The notes beneath the pieces were generated by a model, which was not told the origin of the DNA, did not search any database, and saw only the letters and a list, made by a program, of their open reading frames with translations. From Bizionia myxarmorum (GTDB lineage: Bacteria; Bacteroidota; Bacteroidia; Flavobacteriales; Flavobacteriaceae): a DNA stretch of 64,000 bases. Position numbers and translations under genes: made by a program. Location of the stretch: the NCBI RefSeq assembly GCF_008086205.1, contig NZ_VSKK01000001.1:1860001-1924000 (forward strand), given 5' to 3'. This document shows positions 1 to 9,043 of this stretch, piece by piece (position 1 is the stretch's first letter; each line of letters opens with the position of its first letter).

Positions 1-1929
1 AGCGAAATGTTGACTAATAATCCATTATATGACATCATGGATCAGAAAAACTGGAATTGGGTTCAGTTTGCGCTTTCTATTCCGGTTGTTTTTTATGCGA
101 CCTGGATGTTTTTCGAGCGTGCTTATAAAAGTATCAAAACATGGAATCTCAATATGTTTACGCTTATTGGTATCGGAGCAGGAGTCGCTTGGTTGTTTAG
201 TGTGTTCGGGATGTTTTTCCCCGATGTATTTCCAAGCCAATTTAGATCGGAATCCGGAGCAGTACACGTGTATTTTGAAGCAGCCACCGTAATATTAACA
301 TTGGTGCTTTTAGGACAGCTTTTAGAAGCGCGTGCACACAGTAAAACCAATTCAGCCGTAAAAGAGTTGCTGAAATTAGCGCCCAATAAAGCCACAAAAG
401 TAGTGAATGGCGAAGATGTTGAGGTCAGTATTGATAATATTGAGCTAAATGATATACTAAAAGTAAAGCCGGGTGATAAAATCCCTGTAGATGGCGTGAT
501 AACCGAAGGCGTTACTACGATTGATGAATCTATGATTACAGGCGAACCTGTTCCTGTTGATAAAACAGAAGGCGATAAAGTGAGCAGCGGAACTATTAAC
601 GGTAATCAATCCTTTTTAATGAAAGCTGAAAAAGTAGGTAGCGATACCTTATTGTCTCAAATTATTCATATGGTTAATACTGCCAGTAGAAGTCGCGCGC
701 CTATTCAAAATTTAGCGGATAAAGTGTCTGGTTATTTTGTGCCTGTTGTAGTTTTAATATCTTTAATAACGTTTGCCGTTTGGGCTATTTGGGGTCCAGA
801 ACCTGCTTATGTATATGCTTTAGTCAATGCTATTGCCGTATTAATAATTGCTTGCCCTTGCGCTTTAGGACTAGCAACACCCATGTCTGTTATGGTTGGG
901 GTTGGGAAAGGTGCTCAAAATGGTGTTTTGATTAAAAATGCGGAGGCTCTCGAGAAATTAGACAAGGTAGATACTTTAATCGTTGATAAAACAGGAACCA
1001 TTACCGAAGGAAAACCAACCGTTGAAAAAATGGGTGCTTTCAGTGATGTTTATAGTGAAAGCGATGTGTTACAATATATCGTATCACTAAATAGTAATAG
1101 TGAACATCCATTAGCCGAGGCTACCGTGAAATATGGTAAAGAACAAAAAGCTGAAATTATAAAATCAGACGCCTTTAGTGCTGTTACTGGCAAAGGAGTT
1201 GAAGCTACTATCAACAATAAAAAAGTAGCCTTGGGTAATCCTAAAATGATGGAATATGCACAAGCAGAAATTACTTCACAAATGCAAGATGAAGCTAAAA
1301 CCTATCAAAAACAAGGGAAAACTGTTTCGTATTTAGCTATAGATAAAATCGTTATTGGCTATGTGGTTATTGGCGATAAAATTAAAGCAACAAGCGCTAA
1401 AGCTATTAAGGAACTTCAAGATAAAAGTATTGCAGTAATCATGTTGACAGGCGATAATCATGATACAGCGCAAGCTGTAGCATCCGAACTTAATCTAGCC
1501 GATTTTAAAGCCAGTATGCTTCCAGAAGATAAACTTAAAGAAGTAGAGAAACTACAAAAAGAAGGTAAGGTAGTTGCCATGGCTGGCGATGGAATAAACG
1601 ATGCGCCAGCATTAGCAAAAAGTGATGTCGGTATTGCTATGGGCACGGGTACAGATGTAGCAATTGAAAGCGCCATGATAACTTTGGTGAAAGGCGATTT
1701 AAACGGTATTGTAAAAGCAAAACATTTAAGTCATGCTGTTATGAAAAACATCAAGCAAAATCTGTTTTTCGCACTTATTTATAACACATTGGGTGTTCCT
1801 ATAGCAGCAGGTGTATTGTTTCCGATTTTTGGAATTTTATTATCCCCAATGATTGCAGCACTTGCCATGAGTTTTAGCTCGGTTTCTGTGATTGCAAATG
1901 CCTTAAGATTAAGAACTATTAAAATATAA
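1..1929 (+). CDS. copA: Copper-translocating P1B-type ATPase, 5' end outside window
   Basis: This pumps monovalent copper out of the cytoplasm at the cost of ATP. The frame is open from base 1, and the first codons continue the alignment with the complete copy at 25023-27524, so the gene begins upstream of the window. Visible family landmarks are the actuator TGEP loop, the membrane CPC metal site (ACPCALGLATP), the phosphorylation site DKTGT, the SEHPLAEA motif of the nucleotide domain, MLTGDN, and the hinge GDGINDAPALA. It ends six bases before a DUF305 gene, which suggests a single transcript with the metal genes that follow. It is very similar to the second ATPase throughout the shared part, so the two are recent paralogs. 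Copper rather than silver specificity is inferred from the CPC motif and the neighbours. Confidence 0.93.
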   Translation, partial: SEMLTNNPLYDIMDQKNWNWVQFALSIPVVFYATWMFFERAYKSIKTWNLNMFTLIGIGAGVAWLFSVFGMFFPDVFPSQFRSESGAVHVYFEAATVILTLVLLGQLLEARAHSKTNSAVKELLKLAPNKATKVVNGEDVEVSIDNIELNDILKVKPGDKIPVDGVITEGVTTIDESMITGEPVPVDKTEGDKVSSGTINGNQSFLMKAEKVGSDTLLSQIIHMVNTASRSRAPIQNLADKVSGYFVPVVVLISLITFAVWAIWGPEPAYVYALVNAIAVLIIACPCALGLATPMSVMVGVGKGAQNGVLIKNAEALEKLDKVDTLIVDKTGTITEGKPTVEKMGAFSDVYSESDVLQYIVSLNSNSEHPLAEATVKYGKEQKAEIIKSDAFSAVTGKGVEATINNKKVALGNPKMMEYAQAEITSQMQDEAKTYQKQGKTVSYLAIDKIVIGYVVIGDKIKATSAKAIKELQDKSIAVIMLTGDNHDTAQAVASELNLADFKASMLPEDKLKEVEKLQKEGKVVAMAGDGINDAPALAKSDVGIAMGTGTDVAIESAMITLVKGDLNGIVKAKHLSHAVMKNIKQNLFFALIYNTLGVPIAAGVLFPIFGILLSPMIAALAMSFSSVSVIANALRLRTIKI

Positions 1930-1935
1930 TTAATT

Positions 1936-2418
1936 ATGGAAAACACAAAACATCACTCTAGTAAAGGAAGTTATAAAACATTTTTATTAATGCTGGTTTG
2001 TTCATTTGTCGCTATGTATGTCACTATGTATTTAAATACATACGCTATAGATCATGTGTATTTTAGCTTAACCCGTTTTTATATGACCTGTTTGGGTATT
2101 TCAGCAATGGCAGTAATCATGTGGTTTTTTATGCGAAAAATGTATCAAAATAAAAAAAAGAACATCGCTATTCTTGCAGGTAGCTTGATTCTGTTTGTGA
2201 GTGCATTAAGTTTGGTTCGCGCGCAAAAACCTATAGTAGGCGATTTACTTTGGTTACGCGCTATGATTCCGCATCATTCTATTGCTATATTAACCAGTGA
2301 AAGAGCCAATATTCAAGATCCAGAAGTGAAAAAACTGGCAAATGATATTATTGAAGCACAACGAAAAGAAATAGAAGAAATGAAAATGATGATAAAACGT
2401 TTAGAAAATAAGAAGTAG
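1936..2418 (+). CDS. DUF305 membrane protein of the copper cluster
   Basis: This is a 160-residue protein with about three hydrophobic segments in the N-terminal 100 residues. A hydrophilic C-terminal helix bundle follows and holds the DUF305 signature: the motif LRAMIPHHSIAILTSER is followed by a charged helix rich in Glu, Lys and Met. The paired histidines and methionines of DUF305 proteins are thought to bind metal. Family members sit very often next to copper ATPases, as here, where only six bases separate it from the ATPase stop. Role inferred: membrane-bound metal binding on the outer face of the inner membrane. No catalytic activity can be assigned. Confidence 0.8.
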   Translation: MENTKHHSSKGSYKTFLLMLVCSFVAMYVTMYLNTYAIDHVYFSLTRFYMTCLGISAMAVIMWFFMRKMYQNKKKNIAILAGSLILFVSALSLVRAQKPIVGDLLWLRAMIPHHSIAILTSERANIQDPEVKKLANDIIEAQRKEIEEMKMMIKRLENKK

Positions 2419-2423
2419 ATTTT

Positions 2424-2450
2424 GGATTTGCGGATGCGAGGATTTGCGGA
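2424..2450 (+). repeat. Short direct repeat between DUF305 and four-helix-bundle genes
   Basis: The 11-mer GGATTTGCGGA occurs twice, exactly, at 2424-2434 and 2440-2450. More degenerate GATG/GATTTG-like copies run on to about 2470. This simple-sequence patch fills the only sizeable gap in the otherwise tight metal-resistance run and precedes a four-helix-bundle gene. Confidence 0.5.
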
Positions 2451-2495
2451 ATTGTAGATGTGTGGATGAGTAGTTTTTTAATTTAGATTAGAATT

Positions 2496-2846
2496 ATGAT
2501 TAAAAGAAATGAATTACTGGAGGTTACTATGGAGTTGGCGCTTCAAGTAATAATATATTGTGAAATACTTGAAGGAAGTCGTAAGTATGTGATTGCGCGT
2601 CAGCTTTTGAAATCAGGTACTTCTGTTGGAGCGAACGCTAGAGAAGCGCAAGGTGCCGAGAGTAAAGCGGATTTTATACATAAATTAAAAATTGCTTATA
2701 AGGAAGCGGTAGAAACAGAATATTGGATTGCTCTTTGTGAGAAATCTGATTCTTATCAAAACCCAACAGAAATACTAAAAAGTAATCTTAGTTCAAGTAT
2801 TAAATTACTAGGCAAAATAATATCGACTTCAAAAAATATAAAATAA
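2496..2846 (+). CDS. Four-helix-bundle protein (S23/IVS-type family)
   Basis: This is a 116-residue protein of the four-helix-bundle family first seen encoded in 23S rRNA intervening sequences. Its markers are the ELALQVIIYCEIL start, the segment RQLLKSGTSVGANAREA and the later KIAYKEAVETEYWI. Family members are small, form homo-pentamers in known structures, and have no established function. They are scattered as single copies in Bacteroidota genomes, often beside simple repeats as here. The stop codon overlaps the next start in TAATG, so it is translationally joined to the adaptor gene even though nothing links it to metal transport. It is probably a later insertion into the operon. Confidence 0.8.
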   Translation: MIKRNELLEVTMELALQVIIYCEILEGSRKYVIARQLLKSGTSVGANAREAQGAESKADFIHKLKIAYKEAVETEYWIALCEKSDSYQNPTEILKSNLSSSIKLLGKIISTSKNIK

Positions 2847-4621
2847 TGAAAAAATATACAGTTTATATAATTCTAGTTATTGCGGGAATAGTATTGGGAG
2901 GTCTTATAGTCAATTTTATTTCTGGCAGCAGCTCTAATTCTCAAGCGGGCGATTCATCTTCTCATTCGCATATCGAACAATCCAAAAATCAAGACATGTG
3001 GACCTGCTCCATGCATCCACAAATTATGCAACCAGAACCTGGCGATTGCCCGATTTGCGGGATGGATTTAATTCCTGCAGAAAGTAGTGCAGACGGTTTG
3101 TTGGCTGATGAATTTAAGTTAACCGAAAACGCTATGGCCTTGGCCAACATACAAACATCTATTGTGGGTTCAGGTATTGAAAATGATAATTTTATAAAAT
3201 TATCAGGAAAAATTGTTGAAAATGAAGAAGCTAATGCGGTTCAAGTCAGTTATTTTTCTGGAAGAATTGAGCGCTTAAATGTCAATTTTACGGGTGAAAC
3301 TATAGCGAAAGGTCAATTATTAGCCACTATTTATTCTCCGGAATTGTTTGCGGCACAACAAGAGTTACTTACTGCGGCTTCTATAAAAGAAGCGCAACCG
3401 GCTTTATATAAAGCAGTCCGGAATAAGTTGAAATTATGGAAACTTTCTGAAAATCAGATAAACCAAATTGAAGCATCTGGTAAAGTCAAAGAAAACATGC
3501 CCATTTATGCTACTGTTTCTGGAACCGTCACGGAAAAGTTAGTTGAGCAAGGCGATTATGTAAAACAAGGTCAACCTTTATTGAAAATCGCCAATTTAAG
3601 TTCCGTTTGGGGAAATTTTGATGTGTATGAAAATCAGATAGATTTATTTAAAAAAGGACAAGACGTTACAGTCACTACAAATGCTTATGCCAATAAAGAA
3701 TTTACAGGTAAAGTGGACTTTATAAACCCCACCTTAAATAGCGCAACACGAACCGTAACTTTGCGTGTTGTTTTGGATAACAAGGAAGGTGAATTTAAGC
3801 CCGGCATGTTTTTACAAGCCATTATTGAAAACGTTTCAAGTAATAAAGAGGAACAGGTAACTATTCCATCTTCAGCCGTTTTATGGACAGGAGAACGTTC
3901 AGTCGTTTATGTTAAAACAAATCCGAAAGAACCTATTTTCGAAATGAAAGAAGTGGTATTAGGGAGTAAAATTGGTGATAACTACGAGATAAGTTCTGGA
4001 TTATCTAATGGTGATGAAATAGTTACCAACGGCACCTTTACTGTGGATGCTGCGGCGCAATTACAAGGCAAAAAATCCATGATGAATAATAAAGGAGATT
4101 CAAAAACAACCAATCATGCAGATCATCAAGAAACAGATTCTCCAGTTTTTAATACCAATGAACGCGTAGAAGTGTCTGCCGATTTTCAAAAGCAATTAAA
4201 AGTCGTTTTTAACGATTATATCAATTTGAAAGATGCTCTAGTCCAGGATGATGCGAAAACCGTATCTATAGAAGCTGAAAAACTGTTAACGCATGTATCT
4301 AAAATGGATATGAAATTGCTTTCAGGAGAAAAAGCACATAAGCAATGGATGACTTTAGAAAAAGAAATAAAAATGTATGCCAATTCAATTGCCTACGACC
4401 AAGACTTAGCAAAACAAAGAAATCATTTTAAGCCGTTGTCATCCTATATGGCAAATGCTTTGGAAGTGTTTGGAATTAACGAAAAAGTGTACCATCAGTT
4501 TTGTCCTATGGCAGATAATGACAGGGGCGCGTATTGGTTAAGTAGGGAAGAGCATGTAATAAATCCGTATTTTGGCGATGAAATGTTAAAATGTGGCGAA
4601 GTAAAACAAATCATAGAATAA
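2846..4621 (+). CDS. Efflux RND periplasmic adaptor (CusB-like) with heavy-metal-binding and DUF3347 domains
   Basis: This is the membrane-fusion subunit that links an inner-membrane RND pump to an outer-membrane channel for metal efflux. In order it has an N-terminal membrane anchor (residues about 5-27), a heavy-metal-binding domain with the pattern TCSMHP...CPICGMDL (about 52-75), and the adaptor barrel-sandwich and beta-barrel domains (about 105-400). The C-terminal DUF3347 domain (about 430-590) contains the Cys/Met-containing motif FCPMADNDRGAYWL. The start overlaps the previous stop. No RND pump or outer-membrane factor lies downstream, so its partner is either upstream of the window or elsewhere. 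Copper or silver is the likely substrate. Confidence 0.9.
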   Translation: MKKYTVYIILVIAGIVLGGLIVNFISGSSSNSQAGDSSSHSHIEQSKNQDMWTCSMHPQIMQPEPGDCPICGMDLIPAESSADGLLADEFKLTENAMALANIQTSIVGSGIENDNFIKLSGKIVENEEANAVQVSYFSGRIERLNVNFTGETIAKGQLLATIYSPELFAAQQELLTAASIKEAQPALYKAVRNKLKLWKLSENQINQIEASGKVKENMPIYATVSGTVTEKLVEQGDYVKQGQPLLKIANLSSVWGNFDVYENQIDLFKKGQDVTVTTNAYANKEFTGKVDFINPTLNSATRTVTLRVVLDNKEGEFKPGMFLQAIIENVSSNKEEQVTIPSSAVLWTGERSVVYVKTNPKEPIFEMKEVVLGSKIGDNYEISSGLSNGDEIVTNGTFTVDAAAQLQGKKSMMNNKGDSKTTNHADHQETDSPVFNTNERVEVSADFQKQLKVVFNDYINLKDALVQDDAKTVSIEAEKLLTHVSKMDMKLLSGEKAHKQWMTLEKEIKMYANSIAYDQDLAKQRNHFKPLSSYMANALEVFGINEKVYHQFCPMADNDRGAYWLSREEHVINPYFGDEMLKCGEVKQIIE

Positions 4622-4672
4622 GTAAAACAAGTAAAGTAAGAAATCAATTATTAACAATTAAATTTTTTAAAA

Positions 4673-5122
4673 ATGAAGAAAGTAATTTTAAGTGTGGCTG
4701 TTATAGCTGCAATGGGTTTAACAAGTTGTAAAGAAAATGCTAACCAAGAAACAGAAGTAATGACAGAAGCACCAACGGAGATGTCCAATGACATAGCTAT
4801 GGCAGACGTTTCTTTTGGTGTAAGAGGTAATTGCGGTATGTGTAAAACAACTATCGAAAAAGCAGCTAATGCTGTTGAAGGTGTTTCCATGGCCAATTGG
4901 GATGTTGATAAAAAGAAAATCGATGTCGCTTTTGACGATACCAAAACAGATGAAATGGCAATCCATAACGCCATTGCAGCATCCGGTTATGACACTGAAA
5001 AAGCAACTAGGAATTTAGAAGCTTATGAAAATTTACCAGGTTGTTGTAAATACGACCACGAGATGATGATGAATCAGTCTGGCGACGTAAAAGCAGATGA
5101 TCATTCAGAAAGCGACATGTAA
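4673..5122 (+). CDS. Heavy-metal-associated (HMA) domain lipoprotein
   Basis: This is a 149-residue exported protein. The N-terminus is a lipoprotein signal ending in LTSC (lipid cysteine at about residue 19), followed by an acidic Glu/Thr-rich linker. A single HMA fold follows (about 42-112), whose metal loop reads GNCGMCKTT, a variant of the usual MxCxxC. The C-terminal tail holds CC and several His, Met and Asp residues. It probably captures copper in the periplasm and passes it to the neighbouring adaptor. It lies 51 bases after the adaptor and immediately before a strong terminator, so it is the last gene of the run. Confidence 0.85.
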   Translation: MKKVILSVAVIAAMGLTSCKENANQETEVMTEAPTEMSNDIAMADVSFGVRGNCGMCKTTIEKAANAVEGVSMANWDVDKKKIDVAFDDTKTDEMAIHNAIAASGYDTEKATRNLEAYENLPGCCKYDHEMMMNQSGDVKADDHSESDM

Positions 5123-5124
5123 AA

Positions 5125-5157
5125 AAAAAAGAGTCCTTTTAAAGGGCTCTTTTTTTT
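5125..5157 (+). terminator. Rho-independent terminator of the metal-resistance run
   Basis: The stem AAAAGAGTCCTTT / AAAGGGCTCTTTT (one G-T pair) with a tail of T residues begins right after the HMA lipoprotein stop codon. The A-rich left arm also makes it usable from the opposite strand for the convergent peptidase gene. Confidence 0.85.
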
Positions 5158-5229
5158 ATGATAAGATTTCAAAAACTATAATTTTGGAATTAAAAAGACT
5201 GTCTCACCAAAAAGTATGACAGATTATAT

Positions 5230-6438
5230 TTAAACGCCAAATGGATTTTCAATACTATGGGCAGGTTCTGTAAACCATTTCGGTCCATTTTCAGTCATAT
5301 AAATATGATCTTCCAAACGCACGCCGAATTCATCAGGAACCACAATCATGGGCTCGATACTAAAAGCCATGCCTGCTTGTAGTTTAATATCATTTCCTCT
5401 AAGAATAAACGGATGTTCATGAATTTCAAGTCCAATACCATGGCCGGTTCTGTGTGGTAATCCCGGTAAATCATAATCAGGTCCTAGTCCATCTTTCTTT
5501 AATTGCACACGAACTTGATCATCAATATGTCCGCAAGGTTTACCTAATTGCGCGGCATCAAAAGCGGCTAATTGCGCTGCTTTTTCGTTTTTCCATATTT
5601 TTCGTTCTTTTTCTGTAGCATCTCCATAAATGTAGGTTCTGGTTATATCAGACAAATAGCCTTCATATTTACAACCGGTATCCACTAAAACGATATCATT
5701 TTCTACCAATGATTTTGGTGATTTTACACCATGTGGAAAACTAGAATCTTTCCCAAATAATACAATGCAAAAGTAAGAGCCACTGGCTATACCCAGTTTT
5801 TGATGCGCTTTATGAATAAAACTTTCTACTTCAGCAGTAGTGATACCCGGTTTTAAAATCCTAGCGGCTGCTTGATGTACTTGCAGGGTTAAATTCATCG
5901 GGTATTGAATGTGTGCAATTTCGGCGTCACTTTTAATAATCCTGATGTCTCTAATTAAATCTTCAGCAGAGCTAATTATAAATTGTTTGTGTTCTTGAAA
6001 ACGTGACACATTTGTAAATCTGGTTGCATCATCAATTGCTAAACGTGTGCCTTCAGGTACGACTTCGGCAATTTTCTGAACTGGCGATTCGTGCTCTGCC
6101 CATTTAATAATCTCGCCATCCATTCCAATAAAATCATGGAAAGTACCAATTTCAAATTCTGGTACGACATATTTCAGTATTCCATTGGCAAAAAGAAGTG
6201 CGCCAACTAAACGTTCAGAAGGATTCCAGAGTGTGTTGGTAAAATACTGTAAATTGGTGCCTGCATTGATGTATAAAGCATCTAATCCGCTTGTTTTTAA
6301 AGCTGCACAGGCTTTATCAAGTCTGTTTTGGTACTCTTTATTATCAATAGGGGCTGGTTTTATGGTTGGCTCATTTAATTTTAAAAGCTCTGCTTCTGCT
6401 GTACTGCCACCGATACCGTATTTTCTGTTGCTATTCAT
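5230..6438 (-). CDS. M24-family metallopeptidase (Xaa-Pro aminopeptidase type)
   Basis: This 402-residue cytoplasmic enzyme is predicted to remove N-terminal residues next to proline. The N-terminal creatinase-like domain covers about residues 35-170 and the pita-bread catalytic domain about 175-395. Metal ligands are visible in DTGCKYEGYLSDITRTY (two Asp), in the His of HRTGHGIGLEIHEHP, and in the Glu residues of FSIEPMIV and VRLEDHIY. There is no signal peptide. It is a single gene, convergent with the metal-resistance run and separated from it by the bidirectional terminator. M24 members without biochemical work cannot be told apart as aminopeptidase or dipeptidase. Confidence 0.9.
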   Translation of the reverse strand: MNSNRKYGIGGSTAEAELLKLNEPTIKPAPIDNKEYQNRLDKACAALKTSGLDALYINAGTNLQYFTNTLWNPSERLVGALLFANGILKYVVPEFEIGTFHDFIGMDGEIIKWAEHESPVQKIAEVVPEGTRLAIDDATRFTNVSRFQEHKQFIISSAEDLIRDIRIIKSDAEIAHIQYPMNLTLQVHQAAARILKPGITTAEVESFIHKAHQKLGIASGSYFCIVLFGKDSSFPHGVKSPKSLVENDIVLVDTGCKYEGYLSDITRTYIYGDATEKERKIWKNEKAAQLAAFDAAQLGKPCGHIDDQVRVQLKKDGLGPDYDLPGLPHRTGHGIGLEIHEHPFILRGNDIKLQAGMAFSIEPMIVVPDEFGVRLEDHIYMTENGPKWFTEPAHSIENPFGV

Positions 6439-6781
6439 TGGATATATATTTATGCTGATTTTTTTAGTGAATTGAGTTTTTAATAAAGCCCATTGCTAGA
6501 ATTGAATATGGCGTTGTTAGACTTATACGAAACATAATCACAAGTTCTTAAATTTTAAATACATGTTGGCTGGATTTAACTTTTATTTTCTTGTTGATGT
6601 AAAATGGGAAATCCAAGTGATGCACAGCTTTAAATAATTATGCAGATGCCAAATGGCTTAAATGAACAGGTATTAAGTTGGGAATTAGAAAACCAATAGC
6701 AAATAGATTATTTTTGTATGAATTATTAGTGGGTGACTTTCAGAAGAAATATTAATAACAACTAGAAAAAATTATGAATTA
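6439..6781. other. Non-coding stretch between M24 peptidase and DUF2237 remnant
   Basis: No credible ORF on either strand. A TATTTTTG box, the Bacteroidota -7 type, occurs near 6709 in the plus direction, a suitable place for a promoter of the decayed DUF2237 gene. No convincing -33 TTG accompanies it. Confidence 0.4.
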
Positions 6782-7135
6782 AATGTATTGGGCAGTCCAT
6801 TACAAGCTTGCTGCTAAGATCCATCAACCGGCTATTTTAGAGATGGTTTTTGCAGGACGATGGCAGAAGATTCAGGAACCCATATTTTATGTGCGATTAT
6901 GACTTCAGAATTTTTAGAATATACCAAAACAAGAGGTAATGATTTGAGTACGCCCAAACCAGAATGGCAATTTCCTGGACTTCTGGCCGGATCCAAATGG
7001 TGTTTGTGCATATCCAGATGGCTGGAAGCGGAAAAAGCAGGTGTAGCGCCATTTGTTGTATTAGAAAGCACCCTTGCCAAGGCTTTAGATTATACAACTT
7101 TGGATCTTTTAAAACAGTACGAAGCTAAACTTTAA
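6782..7135 (+). pseudogene. DUF2237 protein gene inactivated by a stop codon
   Basis: The frame reads NVLGSPLQACC, then a TAA stop (6815-6817), then DPSTGYFRDGFCRTMAEDSG and on to the normal C-terminus. This is the DUF2237 family from end to end, with its typical pattern of Cys residues, GNDLSTP, FPGL and WCLC. No ATG precedes the N-terminal part in this frame, which closes at TGA 6734-6736. Translation from the internal ATG at 6860 would give 91 residues lacking the conserved N-terminal third. Either the gene is decaying or the stop is a sequencing error. The function of the family is unknown. Confidence 0.75.
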
Positions 7136-7154
7136 GAGCCAAGCTCTTTCGTGC

Positions 7155-8411
7155 CTATTTTAAATCGGCATTTGAAAGCGCTTCAATAACACCTAATGCT
7201 GCACTTTCACCCGAAAGCATGGCAGCATTTAAAGAACTGTTTAATTGCAAATCACCAGCCAGGAAAATATGCCTGGATGCCTGCGTTTCAGAAGGTTTTA
7301 GTTGATATTTTAAATTATTTAGTTTCGGTAATGCTTTCGAAATGCTATACTGCTTTAAAAATTTATAAGAATTCGCACCGCAGTACTTTTGTAATTCACT
7401 TTCAACTTGATTCTTTAAGGTTTCCGTATCTAAACCATGGTTTTTAACCACCGTAACGGATAGCAATTCTTGATTTCCACTGGATTCGGTTTCCAAACTG
7501 GTATGATAAAATATATTGTTTATCAGTGCGTCTTCATTGGAAATTAAACCAATAAATGGTTTTTGAATGGCTCTGCTAGGCGCTTCGAAATAAAGCGTTT
7601 CACAAGATTTCCACTCCGTTTCTTTCTTTATTAGATTTGGAATAAGTCGACTTGGGTCTGTTGCAATAATCGTAGAATGACTTTCTAATGCCGTTCCATC
7701 ATCTAAAATTATTTGGTTTTCTGCAACTGATTTAACATTTGTATTAAATTGAAACGTCGTCTGTTTAAGATTTGCTTTTAATTGTTTTGGAATGGCTTCA
7801 ATACCGGCTTTAGGTAATGCTGCAAAACCTTCACCAAACATTTTATACACAAACTCAAACATTCTGCTAGACGTTTCTAGCGCTGGCTCTAAAAATATTC
7901 CCGCAAAGAAAGGTTTGAAAAAGCTTAAAATTATATCGTCTGAAAACCCCAAATCTTTCAAATACTGCAAAGTAGTTTTTTCTGGTTTTGTGAAAATAGC
8001 TTCCAATGTTGTTTTCTTTAACTTCGTATTCAGTTTCAGAATTTTAAACTTATCGGAGATATTTCCTATGCCTGAAAACAAGGTCGGAAACAGTAAAGAG
8101 ATGTTTCTCAACGGATCGCCCATAATTTTTTGACTACCATTTTTATAAATCGCCGCACCAGAAATAAAATGTTGCAGATTTAAAGCCTCGAAATTCAAAT
8201 ATTTTTGTGCGGCAGGGTAGGCGGTAAGTAGCACTTGAAAACCATGATCTAATTGGTAATTCTCAAAACGGTCTGTTTTAACACGGCCACCAACACGATC
8301 TGTTGCTTCGATAATTATCGGGCTATAGCCATTGTTTTCCAAAACTTGAGCAGCTATTAAACCGCTTACGCCGGCTCCTATAATGTGAATTTTATATGCT
8401 TCTTTTTTCAT
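7155..8411 (-). CDS. FAD-dependent amine oxidase / protoporphyrinogen oxidase-like oxidoreductase
   Basis: This 418-residue flavoprotein starts with a Rossmann dinucleotide-binding motif, IIGAGVSGLIAAQVLE, and the following strand ends in E. The amine-oxidase family signature DRVGGRVKTD comes next, and a C-terminal FAD motif FLAGDLQLNSSLNAAMLSGE closes the cofactor site. The general layout resembles phytoene desaturases and protoporphyrinogen oxidases, but the substrate cannot be read from sequence. The start lies six bases after the stop of the upstream small membrane-protein gene, so the two are probably cotranscribed. There is no signal peptide, so it is cytoplasmic or loosely membrane-bound. 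Confidence 0.88.
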   Translation of the reverse strand: MKKEAYKIHIIGAGVSGLIAAQVLENNGYSPIIIEATDRVGGRVKTDRFENYQLDHGFQVLLTAYPAAQKYLNFEALNLQHFISGAAIYKNGSQKIMGDPLRNISLLFPTLFSGIGNISDKFKILKLNTKLKKTTLEAIFTKPEKTTLQYLKDLGFSDDIILSFFKPFFAGIFLEPALETSSRMFEFVYKMFGEGFAALPKAGIEAIPKQLKANLKQTTFQFNTNVKSVAENQIILDDGTALESHSTIIATDPSRLIPNLIKKETEWKSCETLYFEAPSRAIQKPFIGLISNEDALINNIFYHTSLETESSGNQELLSVTVVKNHGLDTETLKNQVESELQKYCGANSYKFLKQYSISKALPKLNNLKYQLKPSETQASRHIFLAGDLQLNSSLNAAMLSGESAALGVIEALSNADLK

Positions 8412-8417
8412 TTTTAT

Positions 8418-8831
8418 TTAGTGTAGATGACTGAATATACTCCAACAAAATATAAGCGTCCATAAAATGGTTCGCCACCAATTTCGTTTTACAAGCCGTT
8501 TTAATAAGCTTTCTGATGCTAAATTTTGGGTGATTTTATTATGAATGGGTACGAATTGCAAAAACGTTATAATCCAAACCGCCATAACTAATATAAGATT
8601 TATTATGTTTTGAGCGGTGGCTAATTGTATACATTGCATAGAAGCTATAATTAACTGTCCAAACATTAAAGGCATAACAATCATGGAAATTCCCGCGGTA
8701 TACTTTTTGTGCCATATCAGTAAATTTTGTTTTTCATAATATAAAAAGCTCGGATATACTACTAGTTGCACCAGCCATATAAGCACCAAAAGCCCTGAAT
8801 CAAATACTAATCTAATTATTTGAATATCCAT
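8418..8831 (-). CDS. Small four-helix membrane protein, unknown function
   Basis: This is a 137-residue hydrophobic protein with about four membrane segments (roughly residues 8-27, 47-67, 76-96 and 117-135). Polar loops contain HKKY and HNKI. I do not recognise a named family with certainty. It belongs to the small integral-membrane proteins often found beside FAD oxidoreductases and lipid- or pigment-related genes. The gene runs into the oxidoreductase with a six-base gap, so a shared transcript and a membrane-linked redox role are plausible but unproven. Confidence 0.72.
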   Translation of the reverse strand: MDIQIIRLVFDSGLLVLIWLVQLVVYPSFLYYEKQNLLIWHKKYTAGISMIVMPLMFGQLIIASMQCIQLATAQNIINLILVMAVWIITFLQFVPIHNKITQNLASESLLKRLVKRNWWRTILWTLIFCWSIFSHLH

Positions 8832-8987
8832 TATTTATATGTAATGCTGCTCTATGGTTTAGTCAACTCGCTATTATTTCAAAATTTTTAAAATTAGTCA
8901 GAATTAAGCATATTATTGCTATTTTCTAATTTTTCTAATAGCAGGTTATTCTATAAAGATAAATAGAAAGCTAAAAAATCACAGAAC

Positions 8988-9012
8988 AAAACCCTTATAA
9001 ATTAAGGGTTTT
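8988..9012 (-). terminator. Terminator downstream of ferritin
   Basis: A perfect 10-bp stem AAAACCCTTA / TAAGGGTTTT encloses a five-base loop, 30 bases past the ferritin stop codon. Confidence 0.75.
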
Positions 9013-9043
9013 ATGTTTTAAAAAGTATAAAATAATTTTTTTG

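Noticed and set aside
6860-7135. Functional 91-residue DUF2237 protein
   Set aside because: The internal ATG would omit the conserved N-terminal third, which is still visible upstream of the stop.
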